Of a DNA stretch of 64,000 nucleotides, positions 41,611 through 49,638 are shown one piece after another. The stretch is from NCBI RefSeq assembly GCF_003710825.1, contig NZ_RHHQ01000017.1:124001-188000 (forward strand). Direction: 5' to 3'. The notes under the pieces were generated by a model. That model saw nothing but the letters and a program-made list of their open reading frames with translations, was not told where the DNA came from and did no database searches. The position numbers and the translations under genes were made by a program. Numbering within the stretch: position 1 is the first letter of the stretch; every line of letters starts with the position of its first letter. This DNA is from Brevibacillus fluminis (GTDB lineage Bacteria; Bacillota; Bacilli; Brevibacillales; Brevibacillaceae).

Positions 41611-42384
41611 CTAGACTCGCCGAAAGCCGCCTTCGGAGTGAATCACTTGTCCGGTGATCCAAGCAGCTTCTTCACTTGCCAAAAAGGCAACCAAGCGCGC
41701 AGCATCTTCCGGTTGCCCGATGCGCCCAAAAGGGAAGCGGGGGCCGAGAGCAGCCCGGGTCTCATCGCTCATCCAGCCTGTGTCGGTAGGGCCAGGGTTG
41801 ACCGCGTTCACCGTAATGCCTCGGCTCGCGACCTCCGCTGAGAACGTCAAGGTGAATGCCTCGACGGCTCCTTTTGACGCGACATAGGCGATTTCTCCCG
41901 GCATCGGGCCGCGCGATTGTCCGGAAGTGAGATTGATGATTCGGCCGCCTTTTTCTGTGGTAAAACGTTTGGTGAATGCAGCGCTGAGCAGGATGGTGCC
42001 GCGAACGTTGACGGCATAGTGACGGTCCAGAATGTCGGCATCTAAGGTATCGATGGTGTCTGGTAGAGAAAAGGCGGCATTGTTGACCAAGATAGACGGA
42101 ACGCCAAGCTGTGCCACGACTGCTTCCATGATGTTTTCAGGCGTATCGGGCTGTGACAGATCGGCCTCGATATGTGCACACCGAACTCCTAATCTGATTA
42201 TGTCCCGTGCCAGCTCCTCAGGCTCCGATGCTCCCACTCCCCAAGGCATGCTTGCATCATAGCTACGCCAATGGGTGAAAAAAATATCGGTGTTTTGTGC
42301 AGCCAGCGCTTTGCAAATGGCGGCGCCGATCCCTACAGAGCGGGTAGCACCTGTGATGACGGCGATTTTGCGCGTTTGTGTCAT
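41611..42384 (-). CDS. Short-chain dehydrogenase/reductase (FabG-like)
   Basis: A 257-residue SDR: NAD(P) site ITGATRSVGIGAAI, NNAAFSLPD, catalytic serine in INLTSGQSRG, YVASKGA and a C-terminal ITGQVIHSEGGF. TGATRSVGIG is an unusual, longer glycine-rich loop. AAAGGAG lies upstream of ATG 42384. The substrate is unknown. Confidence 0.9.
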   Translation of the reverse strand: MTQTRKIAVITGATRSVGIGAAICKALAAQNTDIFFTHWRSYDASMPWGVGASEPEELARDIIRLGVRCAHIEADLSQPDTPENIMEAVVAQLGVPSILVNNAAFSLPDTIDTLDADILDRHYAVNVRGTILLSAAFTKRFTTEKGGRIINLTSGQSRGPMPGEIAYVASKGAVEAFTLTFSAEVASRGITVNAVNPGPTDTGWMSDETRAALGPRFPFGRIGQPEDAARLVAFLASEEAAWITGQVIHSEGGFRRV

Positions 42385-42576
42385 ATATCTTCACTCCTTT
42401 TCGCACAAAGTGGAATCGTGCAAAAGAATTCATTTATTGGAAAATTATATCAACGTTTCTGAGTTCTAGCAGTAGAAATGCCAAAAATTCGAGACCATCT
42501 TGTTGTGGATTCCAGCAACCGTTTTCTTCTTGAGAATTGCCTGCATCCTCTATACTTTTTGCGCGATTTCGATTAG

Positions 42577-42760
42577 TATTATAGATAACGTTTGTCGATC
42601 GTTGTGTCTGGCACCTGGCCATCGCACAGCATCCTGAACGTGGATCATTGCGATGGCGGGATGGATAACAGGTAGGATGTGCCTTGTGTTACCCCACCAT
42701 GAAACAGCTTGGGTTGTCCAACGGGCGGCGTAGGTTGTTTTATGGTGGTTTTTTGTTTTC
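42577..42760 (+). ncRNA. Candidate structured leader/riboswitch upstream of fdhA with terminator
   Basis: A -10-like TATTATAGAT (42577-42586) is followed by a structured stretch. It has outer stem GGCAC (42610-42614)/GTGCC (42679-42683), inner 9-bp stem GCCATCGCA (42618-42626)/TGCGATGGC (42649-42657) and an apical ATCC/GGAT hairpin. Next come CCACCATgAAACA (42694-42706) and TGTTTtATGGTGG (42736-42748) and T6GT4, a clear intrinsic terminator. The gene served encodes a Mo/W-pterin enzyme, so a cofactor-sensing riboswitch is the leading idea, but I could not match a known consensus. The remaining 385-bp region before 42577 holds nothing I can identify. Confidence 0.5.
42694..42759 (+). terminator. 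Attenuator-type terminator in the fdhA leader
   Basis: CCACCATgAAACA pairs with TGTTTtATGGTGG (7 + 5 bp with a single mismatch) with a TTGG/CCAA mini-hairpin in the loop, then TTTTTTGTTTT. It lies 155 bp before the fdhA start and within its leader. Confidence 0.8.
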
Positions 42761-42818
42761 CCGCAACCATGCGATAACTTCTTAATGAATTGGCTCCGAT
42801 AAAGGTTTTTGTTCTACG

Positions 42819-42898
42819 GATAAGAATTTATAAAATTCTTATCCAGTATAAGTGCAACCGCGGCTCCCCCAAAAGCTTGGCGTAGCCAGGTTTTCTAA
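42819..42898 (-). repeat. Intergenic repeat, copy C (directly before fdhA)
   Basis: Full-length copy in reverse orientation to copy A: GATAAGAATTT/AAATTCTTATC palindrome, the TATCCAGTATAAGTGCAACC linker, CCGCGG, the GGCTaCGCCAAgctt hairpin with one changed base, and GGTTTTCTAA. It ends 16 bases before the fdhA start codon. An in-frame ATG at 42852 inside it makes a false N-terminal extension of fdhA. Confidence 0.85.
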
Positions 42899-42914
42899 TC
42901 AAGGAGGATGGCAC

Positions 42915-45872
42915 ATGACGAAACAGATTCAATTCGTGTTAAACGGGGTTACCCATGAAATCACAGAAGGAACCAGATTGCTCGATTATTTGCTTGAGAA
43001 TGAGATCAAGCATCCACACATATGCTACTCGCCCGTATTGGGCCCGATCCAAACCTGTGACACCTGCATGTGTGAAATCGACGGCAAGGTGATGCGCGCA
43101 TGCTCGACGGTCGTCACGGATGGAATGAACATCCTGACCTCATCCGACAACGCGCGCCAATCGCAGCAAGAGGCGATGGACCGGGTATTGCAAAACCATA
43201 TGCTGTACTGCACCGTCTGTGACAACAACAACGGCAACTGCCGGGTACACAACACGGTGGAGCTGATGGAGGTTGAGCACCAGGAGCGGCCATTCCGTGA
43301 AAAAGGGTACGAGGTTGACATGACCCATCCGTTTTACCGGTATGATCCGGACCAATGCATTTTATGCGGTCGATGCGTGGAGGCCTGTCAGGACTTGCAA
43401 GTGAATGAAACGCTGACCATCGATTGGGAGCGTGACATGCCGCGCGTCATCTGGGATGACAACAAATCGATCAACGAATCGTCCTGTGTCTCATGCGGCC
43501 ATTGTGTCACCGTCTGCCCGTGCAATGCGCTGATGGAAAAATCGATGCTCGGTGAAGCGGGCTTCATGACCAGCATCGGCAAAGACATGCTCAATCCGAT
43601 GATCGACTTGGTTAAAGAGGTCGAGCCGGGGTATGGTGCGATTTTGGCCATTTCCGAAGCGGAATCGGCGATGCGTGAGACGCGGACGAAAAAGACGAAG
43701 ACAGTCTGCACGTTTTGCGGGGTCGGCTGCACATTTGAAGTGTGGACAAAAGACCGGCATATTCTCAAAATCGAGCCATCGGAAGACGCGCCGGTCAACA
43801 GCATTTCTACCTGTATCAAAGGGAAGTTCGGCTGGGATTTCGTTAATAGCGACCAACGCCTGACAACGCCTTTGATTCGCCGCGGTGACACGTTTGTGGA
43901 AGCGACCTGGGAAGAGGCGCTGTCTCTAGTTGCCCGGCGCCTCGGGGAGCTGCGAGATACATACGGCGGCAATGCGCTCGGGTTCGTCAGCTCATCGAAA
44001 ACGACGAATGAAGAAGCGTACTTGATGCAAAAGCTCGCTCGACAAGTGTTCGAGACAAACAATGTGGACAACTGTTCACGCTATTGCCAATCTCCGGCCA
44101 CGGACGGTCTGCTTTCCACTGTCGGCTATGGCGGCGATTCTGGCACGATCAAAGACATCGCCAGCGCCGGCTTGGTGATCATCATCGGGGCGAATCCGAC
44201 GGAAGGCCATCCCGTGCTTGCCACGCGTGTGAAGCGGGCGAAAAAGCTGCACGGACAAAAGCTGATTGTGAGCGACCTCAGACGGCATGAGATGGCGGAG
44301 CGTTCCGACATTTATTTGCACCCGCGCCAAGGCACAGATTTTGTCTGGCTGACCGCGGTCGCCAAATACATGATCGACCAGGGCTGGCAAGACGAATCGT
44401 TCATCTCTGCGCGTGTCAACGGATATGAAGACTACCTGCAATTTTTGCAGCCATACACGCTTGAGTATGCGTCGAACATTACTGGCATCTCCATTGCACA
44501 GCTGGAGGAGACAGCTCGCTTGATTCATGAGGCGGACGGTACCTGCGTGCTGTGGGGAATGGGCGTCACGCAAAACATCGCGGGTTCGCACACGTCGGCT
44601 GCGATTTCCAACCTGCTTTTGGTCACCGGTAACTACGGTCGTCCCGGCGCAGGCGCTTATCCACTGCGCGGGCACAACAACGTGCAAGGGGCATGCGACA
44701 TGGGCACGCTGCCACAATGGCTGCCAGGCTACCAGCATGTATCCAATGACGTTGCGCGAGCCCATTTTGAAAAAGCGTATGGCGTAAGCATTTCGCCGAA
44801 GCCAGGCTACACCAACATTGAGATGCTGAAAGCGGTGGAAGCAGGCAAGCTGAAAGGCATGTATTTGATGGGGGAAGACATGGCATGGGTTGATTCCAAC
44901 TCACTGCATGTGCACGAAATGCTAAGTGAACTAGAGTTTTTCGTTGTCCAGGATGTCTTCTTCACAAAAACCGCGCAATTCGCGGATGTCATTTTGCCGG
45001 CATGCCCGTCGCTTGAAAAAGATGGCACCTTCACCAACACCGAGCGCCGTATTCAACGCCTGTATCAAGCGCTTGAACCTTTGGGCGATGCCAAGCCAGA
45101 TTGGCAGATCATCCAAGAAATCGCGAACCGACTCGGCGCCAGCTGGAATTACAGCCATCCGGGCGAAATCATGGACGAAATCGCCTCGCTTGCTCCGGTA
45201 TTCTCCGGCGTATCCTATAAGCGCCTGGAAGGCTGGAACAGCCAAGTTTGGCCGGTGCTGCCAGATGGCACCGACGAGCCGCTGCTGTATCTCGAACGGT
45301 TCAACTTCCCAGACGGCAAAGCGCGCTTCTCCATGGTCGATTACGTGGCACCGGTTGAGTTCCCGCCGGAATTCGATTTGGTCGTAAACAACGGACGCAT
45401 GCTGGAGCATTTCCATGAAGGGAACATGACGAACAAGTCAAAAGGCATTCAGTACAAGGTGCCGGATGTATTCGTAGAGGTGCCCCCTGCGCTCGCGCAA
45501 GAGCGGGGCGTGAAGGATGGCACGATGGTTCGACTCGTCTCGCCATACGGAGCGATCAAGCTGCGCGCGCTGGTCACCGATCGGGTTCAAGGAATGGAGC
45601 TGTATGTGCCGATGCATTCGGTAAGCCATGAAAATGCGATCAACATTTTGACCGGCAATGCGGTAGATGTACGGACACAGACGCCTGCGTACAAGCAGAC
45701 GAAAGTGCGCATGGAAATTTTGGCGGAGATCGGAAAAGTGCCGCTGCCCAAATACAATCCGCGCTATGCGAAACGCAATCCGCAGCTCGGCGTACAGGTG
45801 GAGCGCAAATGGGCGCGGGAAGACTATGTGCCGATTGCGGACGTCAATCTGGCGGGAGGGGGGAAACGATAA
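42915..45872 (+). CDS. fdhA: Formate dehydrogenase alpha subunit (molybdopterin, NuoG-like N-terminus)
   Basis: A 985-residue cytoplasmic oxidoreductase. An N-terminal 2Fe-2S ferredoxin domain (CYSPVLGPIQTCDTCMC) is followed by a His-Cys cluster region (HMLYCTVCDNNNGNC), two 4Fe-4S motifs (CILCGRCVEAC, CVSCGHCVTVCPC), and the catalytic bis-MGD domain with its own cluster CTFCGVGCTF. The catalytic residue is C391 in NCSRYCQSPATDGL, aligned with selenocysteine in E. coli FDH-H. The start ATG 42915 is set by AAGGAGG; the frame extends into the upstream repeat. It resembles B. subtilis YjgC and pairs with the next gene. Confidence 0.93.
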   Translation: MTKQIQFVLNGVTHEITEGTRLLDYLLENEIKHPHICYSPVLGPIQTCDTCMCEIDGKVMRACSTVVTDGMNILTSSDNARQSQQEAMDRVLQNHMLYCTVCDNNNGNCRVHNTVELMEVEHQERPFREKGYEVDMTHPFYRYDPDQCILCGRCVEACQDLQVNETLTIDWERDMPRVIWDDNKSINESSCVSCGHCVTVCPCNALMEKSMLGEAGFMTSIGKDMLNPMIDLVKEVEPGYGAILAISEAESAMRETRTKKTKTVCTFCGVGCTFEVWTKDRHILKIEPSEDAPVNSISTCIKGKFGWDFVNSDQRLTTPLIRRGDTFVEATWEEALSLVARRLGELRDTYGGNALGFVSSSKTTNEEAYLMQKLARQVFETNNVDNCSRYCQSPATDGLLSTVGYGGDSGTIKDIASAGLVIIIGANPTEGHPVLATRVKRAKKLHGQKLIVSDLRRHEMAERSDIYLHPRQGTDFVWLTAVAKYMIDQGWQDESFISARVNGYEDYLQFLQPYTLEYASNITGISIAQLEETARLIHEADGTCVLWGMGVTQNIAGSHTSAAISNLLLVTGNYGRPGAGAYPLRGHNNVQGACDMGTLPQWLPGYQHVSNDVARAHFEKAYGVSISPKPGYTNIEMLKAVEAGKLKGMYLMGEDMAWVDSNSLHVHEMLSELEFFVVQDVFFTKTAQFADVILPACPSLEKDGTFTNTERRIQRLYQALEPLGDAKPDWQIIQEIANRLGASWNYSHPGEIMDEIASLAPVFSGVSYKRLEGWNSQVWPVLPDGTDEPLLYLERFNFPDGKARFSMVDYVAPVEFPPEFDLVVNNGRMLEHFHEGNMTNKSKGIQYKVPDVFVEVPPALAQERGVKDGTMVRLVSPYGAIKLRALVTDRVQGMELYVPMHSVSHENAINILTGNAVDVRTQTPAYKQTKVRMEILAEIGKVPLPKYNPRYAKRNPQLGVQVERKWAREDYVPIADVNLAGGGKR

Positions 45873-46357
45873 TGGCGAAACCGATCACGACCATTCGCAA
45901 AGCGGAGCCGACGCCAGAAGAATGGCAAAAGGCGCGTCTCGAAGAAGTGCTGCAAGAAGTGTCGGAGAATGCGGAAGGCTTGCTCGAAACGGTCAAGCTT
46001 TTACAAGAGCTGCATGAAGCTGGCATTTTGCCCGCAATCCATTCGCTGGTTAAGGCGAAGGAAGATATTGCTAAAATCGCACTCGGCCAGCTACTCCGTC
46101 CCCCAGTGACCAATGCGATTAACAGCGCGATGGGCGTGATGGAGGCGTTGACCGAGATCGATCCAGACACGAGCAAAAAAATGGTCCATTCCCTCGCAAA
46201 TGGCGTCAAAAAAGCGCAGGAAGGCTTGGAGGCGAACCAGACCGTCAGCCTGTTCGATCTGATGAAGGTATTGAAAGACCCGGACATCAACCGCGCAATT
46301 GGCTTTGGCCTGAATTTCCTCAAAGGAATGGGCGAAGGGTTGAAGGAAGAGAAATGA
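45872..46357 (+). CDS. DUF1641 protein, formate dehydrogenase partner
   Basis: A 161-residue protein like YjgD: helical, with TVKLLQELHEAGILPAIHSLV, NAINSAMGVMEALTEID and a C-terminal IGFGLNFLKGMGEGL. DUF1641 proteins accompany FdhA-type formate dehydrogenases in Bacillales and are thought to be accessory or membrane-associating subunits. The ATG overlaps the fdhA stop by one base. A terminator follows. Confidence 0.88.
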   Translation: MAKPITTIRKAEPTPEEWQKARLEEVLQEVSENAEGLLETVKLLQELHEAGILPAIHSLVKAKEDIAKIALGQLLRPPVTNAINSAMGVMEALTEIDPDTSKKMVHSLANGVKKAQEGLEANQTVSLFDLMKVLKDPDINRAIGFGLNFLKGMGEGLKEEK

Positions 46358-46365
46358 GCAAAAGA

Positions 46366-46397
46366 AAAAGGCGGCCTGCGGGCTGCCTTTTTTTCAT
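46366..46397 (+). terminator. Terminator of the fdhA operon
   Basis: AAAAAGGCGGCC and GGGCTGCCTTTTTTT form a near-perfect hairpin with a 3-base loop. Confidence 0.82.
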
Positions 46398-46404
46398 CGA
46401 ATGA

Positions 46405-47571
46405 TTACAGGTCATGCTTGGGCATGCCATCCACCTGATCGTCTGAATCTAGACCACGATGGGTGGTTCGGTTCACCGCGTCGATCAGGCGATCTTCCAG
46501 CACGTGCGCATACTGCATCGTCGTCTCGATTTTGGAGTGACCAAGCTGTGCCTGCAGCTGATGGGGATCGGGATTGATGCGTAAAAACTGGGTGGCGAAA
46601 CTGTGCCGCAGCTTATGGACGGACAAGTCAGGTATGCCGAAGGCCGTAGCGTACTTTTTGACCAGCTTTTGCACGCTTCTCAGCTCGATACGGTGGCCAG
46701 TCGGCTTCGTAGCAGAGATGGCAAGAAACAGGGCATCTTCCCCATCCGTAGGCCGATAGCGGTCTCGCTGTGCCAAATACTCCATCAAATATTGTTTGCC
46801 CCAGTCGCTGAAAAAGGGCGCATCTTCTTTTTTGCCTTTGCGCACCATGCGCAGTTGATTCTTTTCCAGAATGACATCGGACAGATTCAAATTGATAACT
46901 TCAGACACGCGGAAACCGCCGGATAAGATCAGGGCGACGATCGCCGTATCTCGCATACGGTTGCGCTGGTGGGATTCCAACTTCTTTTTCGTGTCACAAT
47001 GGGCTGCATAACCGTGGGAGACGAAATCGACAAAGCGTTGGATTTGCTCGTCAATCAAGATTTTGGACCGAATGGTGTTGGCACGCGCAAGTGGCGTCGC
47101 TTCCTCCACGTTCATCTCGATTTTGGCCATCACATTGCGGGTTAAGTACGATTCGCCGTGTTCGTCCTCTGAAAGGGCTGACAGGTAGTAGAACAGCGAT
47201 TTTAAGCTAGAGATTTTGCGGGCGAGTGTATGGTCGCTATATTCCTTGCGCGAGCTTTTGGTCGGATTATCGACTAGAACGGCGCGTTTATACAGATGGG
47301 ATTCTTGTAAATAAATGAGATAGCCTTCGATCGACTCTTTACGCAGCTGGTTCAGCTCAGCCAGCGTCACCTCTTTGATCGTGCTCGATTCGCTTAACCC
47401 CTCTGCAATCATCCAGCGGAAAAAGAACTCATAGTCGCGCAGGTAGGCAAGTAATGTCGAAACGGATGATTTTTTTGCTTTTTTGTGATTGATGAATTTT
47501 TCGACAAACCAAGGAAAATGAGGGATGCGGCCAAGCAGCTGCTGGGCGTCGCGTTGCTTCGTCGTTGACAA
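46405..47571 (-). CDS. xerS: XerS-type tyrosine recombinase
   Basis: A 388-residue site-specific recombinase. The N-terminal SAM-like domain (about residues 25-150) contains SSVSTLLAYLRDYEFFFRWM. The catalytic domain shows Arg in SGGFRVSEVINL, HKLRHSF, LGHSKIETT and the nucleophile Tyr in TMQYAHV. The length and N-terminal extension resemble single-recombinase XerS rather than XerC/D. No attachment site or phage genes flank it, so chromosome-dimer resolution or a relic integrase are both possible. Confidence 0.9.
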   Translation of the reverse strand: MSTTKQRDAQQLLGRIPHFPWFVEKFINHKKAKKSSVSTLLAYLRDYEFFFRWMIAEGLSESSTIKEVTLAELNQLRKESIEGYLIYLQESHLYKRAVLVDNPTKSSRKEYSDHTLARKISSLKSLFYYLSALSEDEHGESYLTRNVMAKIEMNVEEATPLARANTIRSKILIDEQIQRFVDFVSHGYAAHCDTKKKLESHQRNRMRDTAIVALILSGGFRVSEVINLNLSDVILEKNQLRMVRKGKKEDAPFFSDWGKQYLMEYLAQRDRYRPTDGEDALFLAISATKPTGHRIELRSVQKLVKKYATAFGIPDLSVHKLRHSFATQFLRINPDPHQLQAQLGHSKIETTMQYAHVLEDRLIDAVNRTTHRGLDSDDQVDGMPKHDL

Positions 47572-47754
47572 GATGGATCACCTCAAAACACATACTTTCT
47601 ACCAGCTTACCATGTTTTCCTAGCTTTTGCTGTGCGCTTTTTTCACAGATTCGCACGTTTCCTTACAATGCTGTAAGATTGCTGAAAGCTAAATCGATAG
47701 AACCAGCGCACTCGAATCCCGTAAAGTGGAGGTAATCGGTAGGGGGTGTCAGCA

Positions 47755-48627
47755 ATGAATGAAACCGGAATGATACTCGAAAGACCCTTGCTTCACGAGA
47801 AAACGATTGACGATAAAACATCACAAGTAACATACATGCCGGCGGCGGAACAGGCGACGGATCGACGCACAATGGCAAGGCTGCGCTGGCGCATCTTGCT
47901 CACAGTCCTCATGTGTTTGCCATTTTTTGCCTATATCGGAATGGTAGGGACGGGGTATTTGCTAGCCGATCAACAACAGCTGGTACAGCTGGAAGCATCG
48001 ATTCAAAACGGCTGGATCAAGGGTGAAAAAGGACTGCCAGATCGCCCGGCCGTTCGCATTCAGGATTTGCCTCCTTATGTCTATCAATCGATCATTGCGA
48101 TTGAAGATCACCGTTTTTATCAGCATGCTGGCGTCGATCCGCGCGGTCTGGCACGAGCGGTATATGTCGATTTGCTCGAAGGACAAAAAGCACAGGGCGG
48201 AAGCACGATTACGATGCAGCTCGCACGGAACCTATTTTTGACCCAGGACAAAACGTTTTTGCGCAAAGGCAAAGAAATGGCACTCGCGCTTTATTTGGAT
48301 CAGGCTTATACCAAACAGCAATTGCTGGAGGTGTACATGAATCAGGTCTATTATGGCCACGGGAAATATGGAATCGAATCAGCAGCGAACCTTTATTTCG
48401 GCAAAACCGTCAAAAAAGGGGTGCCTGGAAAGTCGACGATTACGGAAAATGAGGCAGCGATGCTTGCCGGCTTGCTCAAATCGCCGGAAACGTACTCGCC
48501 CCTAAAGAATGAAGCAAAAGCGAAAGCCCGCGGGCAGATCGTGCTGCAACGGATGGATAGCCTCGGATATCGCGACTTGTCTGCCACAGGGCAGGCAAGC
48601 GAACACTTGCTGCAACCGGCGCAGTAA
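47755..48627 (+). CDS. Monofunctional peptidoglycan glycosyltransferase (GT51)
   Basis: A 290-residue membrane-anchored transglycosylase that polymerises lipid II. A single membrane segment lies at about residues 45-65, then the GT51 domain: AIEDHRFYQHAGVDPRGL with the catalytic Glu, GGSTITMQLARNLFL, KGKEMALALYLDQAYTKQQLLEVYMNQVYYG. There is no transpeptidase domain. ATG 47755 follows GTAGGGGGTG; a GTG at 47746 lies within that site. Confidence 0.93.
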   Translation: MNETGMILERPLLHEKTIDDKTSQVTYMPAAEQATDRRTMARLRWRILLTVLMCLPFFAYIGMVGTGYLLADQQQLVQLEASIQNGWIKGEKGLPDRPAVRIQDLPPYVYQSIIAIEDHRFYQHAGVDPRGLARAVYVDLLEGQKAQGGSTITMQLARNLFLTQDKTFLRKGKEMALALYLDQAYTKQQLLEVYMNQVYYGHGKYGIESAANLYFGKTVKKGVPGKSTITENEAAMLAGLLKSPETYSPLKNEAKAKARGQIVLQRMDSLGYRDLSATGQASEHLLQPAQ

Positions 48628-48647
48628 TCCGGTAATGAAAAAATAGG

Positions 48648-48684
48648 TTGACTTCAATGTATCGCTGTAACTATAATGGTTACA
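48648..48684 (+). promoter_or_regulatory. Promoter with palindromic operator, copy 1
   Basis: TTGACT (48648-48653), 18 bp, TATAAT (48672-48677). TGTAAC (48666-48671) and GTTACA (48679-48684) flank the -10 exactly, so a bound repressor would cover it. The same palindrome recurs at 48781-48799. Confidence 0.7.
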
Positions 48685-48772
48685 TCGGGAGCGGAAATGA
48701 GATGAAAACATCATCCTTTCGTGAATGAATTACCGAAGCGAGTGGAAAGTAGTGGCGGTAATTCTTTTTTTT
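48684..48772 (+). ncRNA. Short terminated transcription unit
   Basis: The promoter above would yield an RNA of about 87 nt ending at a strong terminator: GAATTACCG (48727-48735), CGGTAATTC (48756-48764), T8. It contains an 8-codon ORF (MKTSSFRE) and no gene. It may be an attenuated leader of the next gene, a small RNA, or what is left of a lost regulator gene. Confidence 0.4.
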
Positions 48773-48799
48773 GACCGTGTTGTAACTTTTGTGGTTACA
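48771..48799 (+). promoter_or_regulatory. Second TGTAAC-N7-GTTACA operator
   Basis: TGTAAC (48781-48786) and GTTACA (48794-48799) with a 7-bp spacer, as in copy 1. TTGACC (48771-48776) just upstream could be a -35. It lies 139 bp before the oxidoreductase start. Confidence 0.55.
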
Positions 48800-48937
48800 T
48801 CGAAGACTTGCAGCATCAAGCAATAAAATCGCTCTTCCGGTGCCATGACGATTGAAACAAAAGCAAAACGGGCATTGTTACGAGAGCGGACGCGTTGATA
48901 AAAAAATCCATCCAACAACCATTAGGAGGAAACAAAG

Positions 48938-49576
48938 ATGAAAATCGCAGTAATCGGAGCAACAGGTAAAGCAGGGAAACAGATCGTAAAGGAAGCGGTG
49001 GAACGCGGGCATGAAGTCACCGCGATTGTGCGCGATCGATCGAAGCTGGATGCGACAAATGTAGCGCTTCTGGAGAAAGACGTTTTTTCGCTGACAACTG
49101 CTGATTTGCAGGCCTTTGATGTCGTGGTCAATGCGTTCGGCGCGGGGCCTGGCAACGAGCATTTGCACGTCGAAGCGGGGCGTGTGTTGATTGAAGCTTT
49201 GAAAGGGACGAACACTCGACTGATCGTGGTCGGCGGCGCAGGCAGCCTGTTCGTAGATGAAGCAAAAACGCTTCGTGTCATGGAAACGCCTGATTTCCCG
49301 GCGATCTACCTGGCGACAGCGCAAAACCAAGGGAAAAACCTGCAGGATTTGCAAGCTACTGAATCGCTGAACTGGACGTTTATCAGCCCTTCCGCATTCT
49401 TCGATCCAGAAGGCAAACGTACCGGTTCCTACCGCAAAGGCAAAGATCATCTGCTGGTCAATGCCAAAGGCAACAGCTATGTAAGTTATGCTGATTACGC
49501 GATCGCACTGGTTGACGAGATCGAAAATCCACAACACCGCAATGAACGCTTTACGGTTGTTGGTGAAGCAGAATAA
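48938..49576 (+). CDS. NAD(P)-binding oxidoreductase (NmrA/YwnB-like)
   Basis: A 212-residue atypical SDR with GATGKAGKQIVKEA at the N-terminus, VVVNAFGAGPG, LIVVGGAGSLFVDE and WTFISPSAFFDPEG. Such proteins are often induced by quinones, aldehydes or disulfide stress under HxlR-type repressors. AGGAGG precedes ATG 48938. The two palindromes upstream suggest exactly this kind of control, although no HxlR gene is in the window. Confidence 0.85.
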   Translation: MKIAVIGATGKAGKQIVKEAVERGHEVTAIVRDRSKLDATNVALLEKDVFSLTTADLQAFDVVVNAFGAGPGNEHLHVEAGRVLIEALKGTNTRLIVVGGAGSLFVDEAKTLRVMETPDFPAIYLATAQNQGKNLQDLQATESLNWTFISPSAFFDPEGKRTGSYRKGKDHLLVNAKGNSYVSYADYAIALVDEIENPQHRNERFTVVGEAE

Positions 49577-49592
49577 TCGGATAGAATATACG

Positions 49593-49634
49593 AAAGCCGA
49601 TGAGAGAAGAAAGAACTCTCATCGGCTTTTTTTT
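49593..49634. terminator. Bidirectional terminator
   Basis: AAAGCCGATGAGAG and CTCTCATCGGCTTT form a perfect 14-bp stem followed by T6 or more. It ends the oxidoreductase gene and the convergent MFS gene. Confidence 0.9.
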
Positions 49635-49638
49635 TCGC

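Noticed and set aside
42852..42914. N-terminal extension of formate dehydrogenase (MQPRLPQKLGVARFSNQGG)
   Set aside because: The codons come from the intergenic repeat (a similar peptide is read from copy A), and a proper AAGGAGG site marks the start at 42915.
46405..47571. Integrase of a prophage or genomic island
   Set aside because: The domain layout is XerS-like and no phage genes, tRNA or direct-repeat attachment sites are visible around it.
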